Positions 58,814-64,000 of a stretch of 64,000 nucleotides of DNA are shown here, piece after piece. The notes beneath the pieces are model-generated. The model did not search any database. It had not been told where the DNA came from and saw only the letters and a list, made by a program, of their open reading frames with translations. Position numbers and translations under genes: made by a program. Origin of the DNA: Pseudomonadota bacterium (GTDB taxonomy: Bacteria > Pseudomonadota > Gammaproteobacteria > Burkholderiales > Burkholderiaceae_B). The stretch is from contig JAEWEV010000035.1 in NCBI GenBank assembly GCA_023389155.1, forward strand, positions 62,001 to 126,000, given 5' to 3'. Position 1 is the first letter of the stretch; each line of letters begins with the position of its first letter.

Positions 58814-59677
58814 CTAACGCCCGATAATCGCCGCCTGCTCATCGCCCGCCGTCACACGGAAATCTGAATACGGATCTTCCTGCCCAATATTGATACGCAT
58901 CCGGGTGGTTCTGATATTGCCGAAAATAGTCGCAAAGGGGGTGTCTTTGGCATCATTGCCTCGGGCAATCACAACCAGGTTGTCGGGCGGCACCAGCCTT
59001 GTCGGATCAAATTTGATCCAGCGCCCTCCCAGATAGGCCTCGAAAATCGCATGAAAGTCCTGAGGCGGTTCATCAAAATACACATACCCCACGCAAAACC
59101 GGGCAGGGATATTCAATGCGCGACAGAATGTAATGCCCAGGTGGGCAAAATCCCGGCACACACCTTTGCGCTTTTCGAACACATCCCAGGCCGAAGTGGT
59201 GGAATCCGAATATCCGACTTCATACTGAATATTCTCCTGGATCCAGTCGATAATGGACTCTACCAGCGCAATACCGTCTCCCTGCGCACAGAATAGCGAC
59301 TGAACCTCAGACGAGAGCACGTCTGACTCACAATAGCGGCTCGGCCGCAGGCAGGGAATAGTCTTCTTTGGCAGACGTCCAATGGAATAAATCGCTGCCT
59401 GATCAGGCCGTCGGTCATTGTTCGTCACTACGCGGGCCGTGTAGTCCACACTGACCGTCCCCTCTTCTGCCATGAACGATGCAAAGCGTCCGCCTACCGC
59501 ATCAATATTTTTCTGAAAATTGACCGCCGCTCTGGTTCCATCATGATTGACATACTCGACTTTCAGACTCTCTTGCAGAATCAACTGGCTTTTCTTGGAA
59601 ACCAGCATATTCAGAAAAAATTCACTTGCCGAAAACACCTCATAATCCAATGAGGTTTTAATTGTTGATACCAGCAT
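58814..59677 (-). CDS. transglutaminase-like (papain-fold) protein
   Basis: A 287-residue protein of the bacterial transglutaminase-like family. The N-terminal beta region (residues 5-90) is typical (STIKTSLDYEVFSASEFF). The catalytic triad is visible as Cys174 (RKGVCRDFAHLG), His209 (QDFHAIFEAYL) and Asp224 (WIKFDPT). No signal peptide is seen. The start at 59677 gives the normal family length; the frame extends to 59881 with a Cys-rich segment that does not match the family. Most members are probably proteases or amidases; the substrate is unknown. Confidence 0.87.
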   Translation of the reverse strand: MLVSTIKTSLDYEVFSASEFFLNMLVSKKSQLILQESLKVEYVNHDGTRAAVNFQKNIDAVGGRFASFMAEEGTVSVDYTARVVTNNDRRPDQAAIYSIGRLPKKTIPCLRPSRYCESDVLSSEVQSLFCAQGDGIALVESIIDWIQENIQYEVGYSDSTTSAWDVFEKRKGVCRDFAHLGITFCRALNIPARFCVGYVYFDEPPQDFHAIFEAYLGGRWIKFDPTRLVPPDNLVVIARGNDAKDTPFATIFGNIRTTRMRINIGQEDPYSDFRVTAGDEQAAIIGR

Positions 59678-60137
59678 TCCTGATGACTCCGCTATGTAAT
59701 GAATCCGGCAAATTGCCGCCGACAGCTTAACTTGATATTCATGCTTTCTGCATTCGAAAGCAGTGTGTAAAACTGCACTTACTTCCATCGGCCCGCACAC
59801 CAACCCGCAAGCCGCTTTTTTTTCCAACCGCTCAGATATCGCATTACGAAAAGAAAAATATTCTGCCGACGTCTGAATCACACGCGCACACCGCCACCAG
59901 CAGCGTTTGCCACTATCGATGACAGATCAGAAAAAGGCATTTATTGCTGATTGACTGAATAACTGTGGGTTCTACAAGCCGTTTTTTATTACCTGGCTCT
60001 GGTTACCCCGATCTAATAACCCCCATACCCGACACCCCATCCCTCATACCGACCTTTTTATTGAATATTTAATATTGCATAAATAAGATCCAGGTACCAA
60101 CTTCCCTGCCCTTTTAGCCCACATCGGCCTGAGCTGC

Positions 60138-60240
60138 GATAGCGAATTTCATTTGCTATCCATATGAGGGAAAAACGCAAGCTTCCCCAAAAATTTTAAC
60201 AAACCTGTCAATAGGCTATATCTGGCCAATCATATAGCCT
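60138..60240. repeat. pair of strong inverted repeats, possible small RNA or regulatory element
   Basis: GATAGCGAAT-TTC-ATTTGCTATC (60138-60160) forms a 10-bp stem with one wobble pair. AGGCTATAT (60213-60221) and ATATAGCCT (60232-60240) form a perfect 9-bp stem. Neither is followed by a clear T run, so they are not simple terminators. Confidence 0.4.
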
Positions 60241-60306
60241 CTGCAAGAACAGCAGTTATTCACGGGCGTCTTGACATGCGCGCAAGGGGCTTAGGCTGAC
60301 GCCAAT

Positions 60307-60380
60307 AAAAACCCCGATATCACGCAGCGTCGTTGAACCCTGACGTGATGTCAGTCAGTTCAGCCTGCACGATACCGGGG
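60307..60380 (-). terminator. long-stem terminator after the tRNA cluster
   Basis: CCCCGATATC (60312-60321) pairs with GATACCGGGG (60371-60380) with one mismatch; inner GCAG/CTGC and CTGAC/GTCAG stems extend the structure. On the minus strand GGGG is followed by five T. It lies directly downstream of the tRNA-like gene. Confidence 0.7.
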
Positions 60381-60391
60381 CGGTGATTCTT

Positions 60392-60465
60392 TCCACAGGT
60401 ACGGGTTCGAACCGTAAACCTCCTCGTGAAGTACTCGGATACTCTACCAGTTGAGCTACCTGTGG
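60392..60465 (-). tRNA. tRNA-like sequence with non-canonical anticodon arm (possible pseudo-tRNA)
   Basis: A perfect 7-bp acceptor stem (CCACAGG with CCTGTGG, extendable by a T-A pair), a normal D arm (TA-GCTC ... TGGTA-GAGT) and a perfect T arm (TACGG-TTCGAAC-CCGTA) are present. The anticodon arm is abnormal: TCCGAG faces CGAGGA, giving T-A, C-G, C-G, two G-A mismatches and G-C around the loop TACTTCA, which lacks the invariant T33. No CCA is encoded, unlike the three neighbouring tRNAs. It may be a decayed tRNA, a tRNA-like decoy or a foreign tRNA. Confidence 0.5.
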
Positions 60466-60938
60466 ATTTCCTATTTTCCGGTAAACCTTTTAGCGCATCA
60501 ACTCAAAATACGAGTGTAAAAATATATAACAGTACGAGTGAAATTTAATCAGGCACGACGTCTCAATTCTAGTATTCATGATATGAAAGCCCTCATTGCT
60601 TCAACCCAACTGTAAACGGCTATTTTGCAGAGTGAGTTCGAAATCACGCTATTGAATCGGCGTTATTGGACGGATTTCAAAATTTCAGGCTTATTCTACA
60701 TGGGATGGCATTTTTGAAAGACACTCTGAATTACGCCAAAAATAGTGTGTATTGATCTTATGAAAAAACTGAAAGACCAACACCTGCGGTTGAAATGGCT
60801 AAATGAATCAGGTTTTGGTGAGTACCCTATCCCCCGATTATGGGGTAGAGCCGAGCCGTAGAGCCTAGAGCGGCACGCTGAAGAATTCCACAAAACAAAA
60901 AAGGCTAGCTGCAAATTGCGCTAACCTCTTGATATTTG
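60466..60938. other. AT-rich gap of 473 bp inside the tRNA cluster
   Basis: Noticeably more AT-rich than the rest of the window. TACGAGTG occurs twice near 60510-60540. CTATCCCC and GGGGTAG form an inverted repeat near 60825-60846. No frame here has conserved features or a ribosome-binding site. It may be a scar of integrated DNA. Confidence 0.5.
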
Positions 60939-61015
60939 TGGCGGAGCGGACGGGACTCGAACCCGCGACCCCCGGCGTGACAGGCCGGTATTCTAACCAA
61001 CTGAACTACCGCTCC
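60939..61015 (-). tRNA. tRNA-Asp (GTC)
   Basis: 77 nt with CCA encoded. Acceptor GGAGCGG/CCGCTCC, D arm TAGTTCAGTTGGTTAGAA, anticodon loop CTGTCAC (GTC), T arm GCGGGTTCGAGTCCCGT. Closely matches bacterial tRNA-Asp. Confidence 0.97.
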
Positions 61016-61068
61016 GCAGCGGTGATATTTTTCAGACCATTTGTTTATTGATTTATAAACAAAGTGCC

Positions 61069-61144
61069 TGGCGTCCCCTAGGGGATTCGAACCCCTGTAC
61101 CCACCGTGAAAGGGTGGTGTCCTAGGCCTCTAGACGAAGGGGAC
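61069..61144 (-). tRNA. tRNA-Glu (TTC)
   Basis: 76 nt with CCA encoded. Acceptor GTCCCCT/AGGGGAC, D arm TCGTCTAGAGGCCTAGGAC, anticodon loop CTTTCAC (TTC), T arm CAGGGGTTCGAATCCCCTA. It precedes tRNA-Asp by 53 bp in the direction of transcription. Confidence 0.97.
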
Positions 61145-61281
61145 AGGACTGTACTATAACTTCTCAAACCCTGTTTACATTGGCTTGTAAACACTGCCTG
61201 AAACTTCAAACCAGGCAATTTAAGAATCCGAGATTCTAGCATATTTTCTGGTTTCTTGCCAACAATTTCGTTGAAAATTTT

Positions 61282-61357
<76 letters not shown>

Positions 61358-61689
61358 ACATGTTTCAACTAATGTTGCCTAGCGAAGAAGCGGAATTATG
61401 ACTGTTTTTTCGTTCTTGCGCAAGCTTTTTCCGCAACGTAATAAAAATACAACATCCAAAGCGCTGATTCGCCCGTCTCGATACCTACGATATGACAGAC
61501 AAAACATATCGCCACTGTCTGCTCCGCGGCGCGCCCTAAGATACAGGCCCTTAAGACAGAACAGCAGCACAACGGCCAATAGTCAGTGAACGGCGTGTTT
61601 ATGCCAATGACATTTGCGGCCATGCCGCTGTGCCCTGCACGCCTGCAATTTCGACGAAGCCCGCAATAGCCGCGATCCTTCCTACACGA
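61358..61689. other. gap of 332 bp between nnrD and tRNA-Ala
   Basis: Contains a candidate tRNA promoter near 61395-61423. Short frames on both strands show no conserved pattern. Nothing else is recognised. Confidence 0.5.
61395..61423 (-). promoter_or_regulatory. candidate promoter of the tRNA cluster
   Basis: On the minus strand TTGCGC (61423-61418) and CATAAT (61400-61395) are spaced by 17 bp and lie about 38 bp before tRNA-Ala. The -35 match is weak (three of six bases). Confidence 0.4.
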
Positions 61690-62532
61690 TCACGCCATTA
61701 CAATTGAATTACGTACGCGGCGAGCGGCGACCAGCACTTCGCCTGCGACCATACCAATGGGGCCCACCCCGTCCTGAACCAGAAGGTCGGCGGCTGCACC
61801 GTGCAGCCATACGGCGCCAGGCACTGCCTGTGCAGCTTCCACACCCTGCGCCAGACACGCACCCATTATGCCGGCCAGAACATCGCCGGTGCCGCCAGAG
61901 GCCAGGCCCGGGTTGCCCGTGCAATTGGTCTGGGTATCGCCCTGAGGAGAGGAAATCACGGTTTTGTGCCCCTTGAGAACAGTCCAGGCATCATATTTCT
62001 TGCTGATGTCGACAGCCGCACGCGCACGCGCTTCCTGCACCTGACCGACCTCGCAGTCCAGCAGTCTGGCGGCCTCCTGGGGATGCGGAGTCAGGACAAG
62101 GGGACGATTGCGTTTGCCTGCCCCAATTTTTCCCTGTGCCAGCAGATTAAGACCATCGGCATCCAGCACAAGCGGGATATTAATGGTCGCCCGAAAAAGC
62201 TGGTACAGAAGACCCAGTGATTTTTCATCCAGACCCATTCCCACGCCCGCAACGCAAACCGTCATATCACCGGCGCGTAGCAGATCTTCGGCCCGATGCA
62301 GCATCAGTTCTGGATGCATGGGGTCCACGGCAAATGGCAGCTCCTGCACGAAACCGAGCTTGACCTTACCTACCCCCTGCAATAGCGCGGCCCGACCGGC
62401 AAGCAGTGCTGCTCCCGTCATTCCGGGCGCGCCGCCTATAATACCCAGCGTGCCGAAACTGCCCTTGTGGCTCTCAGCCGCACGAGGTCGGCAAAGCGCC
62501 GGAAAATGTCGTCTAGCGTATTCAACTGTCAT
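61690..62532 (-). CDS. nnrD: ADP/ATP-dependent NAD(P)H-hydrate dehydratase
   Basis: Repairs hydrated NAD(P)H by dehydrating the S form with a nucleotide cofactor. It has 280 residues forming the ribokinase-like CARKD domain alone. GTLGIIGGAPGMTGAALLAGRAAL opens the fold, LVLTPHPQEAARLL lies in the middle, and GNPGLASGGTGDVLAGIMGA carries the catalytic aspartate region. The epimerase domain (NnrE) that is often fused N-terminally is absent and must be elsewhere if present. Confidence 0.93.
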   Translation of the reverse strand: MTVEYARRHFPALCRPRAAESHKGSFGTLGIIGGAPGMTGAALLAGRAALLQGVGKVKLGFVQELPFAVDPMHPELMLHRAEDLLRAGDMTVCVAGVGMGLDEKSLGLLYQLFRATINIPLVLDADGLNLLAQGKIGAGKRNRPLVLTPHPQEAARLLDCEVGQVQEARARAAVDISKKYDAWTVLKGHKTVISSPQGDTQTNCTGNPGLASGGTGDVLAGIMGACLAQGVEAAQAVPGAVWLHGAAADLLVQDGVGPIGMVAGEVLVAARRVRNSIVMA

Positions 62533-62809
62533 AGTGCTCCTTTGTCAGCCTGACGCCGATCGGGTGTCACCAATGAAAAACATCCCTGTCACCCCCGGTT
62601 CGAGCTATTGCCTGCAAGGACCCATCACAGCATACTCGTCCATGCCCGTCAAGGACCTGGGCAGACCAAAGAGAAATCAGCACATCCGGTTTGTTATGGC
62701 TCGACGTGCAATGTCAATCAAATAGCCGATGACCAATTCCGTCTTGTAAATCAAGGGATTCAAATGCCCGGAAATTGCGGGGTGTGAGGTCCGTGGAACG
62801 CCGCGTGGC
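62533..62809. other. gap of about 277 bp between the GNAT gene and nnrD
   Basis: A 50-residue plus-strand frame (from about 62573) has no conserved features. No promoter, repeat or RNA is evident. Confidence 0.4.
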
Positions 62810-63352
62810 TCAGGGATTGGGCGAGTGAAGTATTTCCAGCGGCATGCCGGAATCATGCCGCGGAATGTAATACAAAACGGATCGGTATTTTGGCGTCGAG
62901 CGAATGTCAGCTACGACGCCCCCGAGGGATTCGGCAATACGCCGACTGGGGTGATTATCCTCTGCAACCGGATAGACGAAGCGTGAATAATCGAATGTTG
63001 CACTTGCCCACGCGTAAAGGCAGGTTACCGCTTCCCGTCCGAATCCCTTACTGTGGCAGTCTTCGCGAATCCAAATCCCGAGTTCGGGCGTGGATGTTCG
63101 CAAATCATGCAGACCGACCAGCCCCAGAAAAAGATTGGTTTTTTTCTCCCTAATGGTAAACACCAGCTCCTTCTTGTCGGCAAAATTTTGTATCCACGTT
63201 TGCCAGATCTTCGCAAATTCGTCCGGATTTGCCGCAGGCTCCCATCTCATGTAGCGGGTCAGTGACGGAGTGATGCACGAATACGCTTCATCGGCATCAG
63301 AAGCAGAGAAAAGGTGAAGTGTTAGCCGCGGGGCCAGTAGCACATCGATCAT
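62810..63352 (-). CDS. GNAT-family N-acetyltransferase (RimJ/RimL-like)
   Basis: A 180-residue acetyltransferase. It begins LLAPRLTLHLFSASDADEAY, as in RimJ/RimL relatives. The acetyl-CoA loop is REDCHSKGFGREAVTCL near residues 96-112, and PVAEDNHPSRRIAESLGG near 127-144 follows the family pattern (N-x-x-S at the end). The acceptor is unknown. It follows the GntR regulator gene by 30 bp, so the two may form one transcript. Confidence 0.88.
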   Translation of the reverse strand: MIDVLLAPRLTLHLFSASDADEAYSCITPSLTRYMRWEPAANPDEFAKIWQTWIQNFADKKELVFTIREKKTNLFLGLVGLHDLRTSTPELGIWIREDCHSKGFGREAVTCLYAWASATFDYSRFVYPVAEDNHPSRRIAESLGGVVADIRSTPKYRSVLYYIPRHDSGMPLEILHSPNP

Positions 63353-63382
63353 TATTCAAACAGCGCTGTTTGAACTACCGGG

Positions 63383-64000
63383 CTAATTCGATTTGCTTGC
63401 CGACCGCATACGCTGACGGCTATTGATAATATGCATGCGCATGGCTGCCCGGGCGCCATCGGCATCCTGCGCGGCAATCGCGTTGAAGATCGCCTCGTGC
63501 TCCATGTTTAGCCGTTGCTGATACATGGCTTTTTCCTGATCAAAAATGGCCAGACGACTGCGAGGAATGGCGTGTTTACCCAATTGCCGCAGCAAATCAA
63601 GAAAATGCGCATTATGCGTGGATTTGGCGATTTGCTCATGAAACTGGAAATCGACGTCAACTGAAATATCCCGGGAAATGTCTTCCTTGACCAGTGCTCG
63701 CAGGATTCGTTCCAGTTCTGCCAGCTGATCCTCGGTGCGGCGCTGTGCAGCCAGGCCGGCAGCCTCGGACTCCAGGCATGCCCTGACTTCAAGAACCGAT
63801 GCCAGATCTTCCGCGGTACCCGGTGACATGGTACTGCGATCAAAAATCACATCCTTGATCGAAGGTTCCCGCACGAATGTGCCCACGCCATGGCGCGTCT
63901 CTACCAGACCGCGTGCCTGCAACTGCGAGATCGCTTCGCGTATCACGCTTCTGCTAACTCCAAAGGCTTCAACAAACTCCGATTCTGTCGGAAGTTTTTT
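63383..64000 (-). CDS. GntR-family regulator, FCD (FadR-like) type, partial
   Basis: Cut by the window end; at least 205 residues are visible. An internal GTG at 63946 is not the start, because coding continues to 64000 with KLPTESEFVEAFGVSRSVIR, the winged-helix recognition part. VETRHGVGTFV is the wing. The all-helical FCD domain follows (DLASVLEVRACLESEAAGLAA, DFQFHEQIAKSTHN, MEHEAIFNAI) and holds the metal/ligand-binding histidines. Such regulators control sugar-acid or organic-acid catabolism; targets are probably to the right of the window. Confidence 0.92.
   Translation of the reverse strand, partial: KKLPTESEFVEAFGVSRSVIREAISQLQARGLVETRHGVGTFVREPSIKDVIFDRSTMSPGTAEDLASVLEVRACLESEAAGLAAQRRTEDQLAELERILRALVKEDISRDISVDVDFQFHEQIAKSTHNAHFLDLLRQLGKHAIPRSRLAIFDQEKAMYQQRLNMEHEAIFNAIAAQDADGARAAMRMHIINSRQRMRSASKSN

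Larger units (their letters stand above)
59678..60391. other. structured, gene-free region between the transglutaminase gene and the tRNAs
   Basis: No convincing gene is present beyond a possible N-terminal extension of the transglutaminase frame up to 59881. AT-rich stretches lie around 60060-60090. Two strong inverted repeats lie at 60138-60160 and 60213-60240, and a large terminator-like hairpin at 60307-60380. Confidence 0.6.

Noticed and set aside
60392..60465. Selenocysteine tRNA (a TCA triplet is in the anticodon region)
   Set aside because: No stem can form around a loop with TCA at the anticodon position, there is no long variable arm, and no selA or selB is nearby.
60690..60780. 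Possible IS256-type terminal sequence
   Set aside because: Some resemblance to mutator-type ends, but no partner repeat or transposase fragment was found.
60696..60914. 72-residue minus-strand frame in the AT-rich gap
   Set aside because: No conserved pattern, no ribosome-binding site, and coding-like composition is lacking.
61379..61623. Two short minus-strand frames upstream of tRNA-Ala
   Set aside because: They overlap each other in different frames and the likely tRNA promoter; no family resemblance.

Overview
This 64 kb window looks like chromosomal DNA of a betaproteobacterium of the Burkholderiales, most likely the Alcaligenaceae (Bordetella/Advenella-like). The taxon is inferred from protein resemblance and gene order: queA-tgt-yajC-secD-secF, miaB-phoH-ybeY-corC-lnt, imuA-imuB-dnaE2, tkt-gap-pgk and fba-purC-purE-purK-sua5 blocks, all with moderate to high GC. 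No 16S rRNA is present to confirm it. Most of the window is densely packed core genome. No prophage, CRISPR array or intact insertion sequence is visible.

Layout. 1-6.3 kb (minus strand): a probable uptake and catabolic operon. It runs from an XRE-cupin regulator through a polar amino-acid ABC transporter (binding protein, permease, ATPase), an FAD-dependent amine/amino-acid oxidase and a 2-hydroxyacid dehydrogenase to a cupin and the D-aminoacyl-tRNA deacylase dtd. 6.2-6.9 kb: a gene-free gap holding a degenerate 20-21 bp tandem repeat array. 6.9-8.1 kb: an M20 amidohydrolase. 8.2-13.3 kb: fba, a terminator, then purC-purE-purK-sua5. 13.4-23.2 kb: an alpha-2-macroglobulin, pbpC, a nitrilase-family hydrolase and a MogA-like gene, in a tightly overlapping row. 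23.3-27.8 kb: tkt-gap-pgk, ended by a strong terminator.

27.9-36.2 kb: rsmE, a Nudix hydrolase, an overlapping barstar/patatin pair, a PCMH-like protein, an aminotransferase, a membrane-anchored lytic transglycosylase and ubiD. 36.2-40.1 kb: a yqjD-yqjE-yqjK-like membrane operon and dacB-upp. 40.3-46.2 kb: queuosine tRNA modification (queA, tgt) joined to the SecDF-YajC translocase. 46.3-51.9 kb: miaB, phoH, ybeY, corC and lnt. 51.9-58.2 kb: the SOS mutasome operon imuA-imuB-dnaE2, with a near-perfect LexA box directly before imuA. 58.2-60.4 kb: a PepSY protein, a transglutaminase-like protein and a structured intergenic region. 60.4-61.4 kb: tRNA-Ala(GGC), tRNA-Glu(TTC), tRNA-Asp(GTC) and a fourth tRNA-like sequence with an abnormal anticodon arm. 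61.7-64 kb: nnrD, a GNAT acetyltransferase and a GntR/FCD regulator cut by the window end.

The observations most worth a second look are the odd tRNA-like gene at 60.4 kb, the translationally coupled patatin-barstar pair, the tandem repeat array at 6.5 kb, the low-complexity insertions in DnaE2 and ImuA, and the displacement of the usual pyk position between pgk and fba. I found nothing I could honestly call a clearly new biological system. These are leads, not discoveries.
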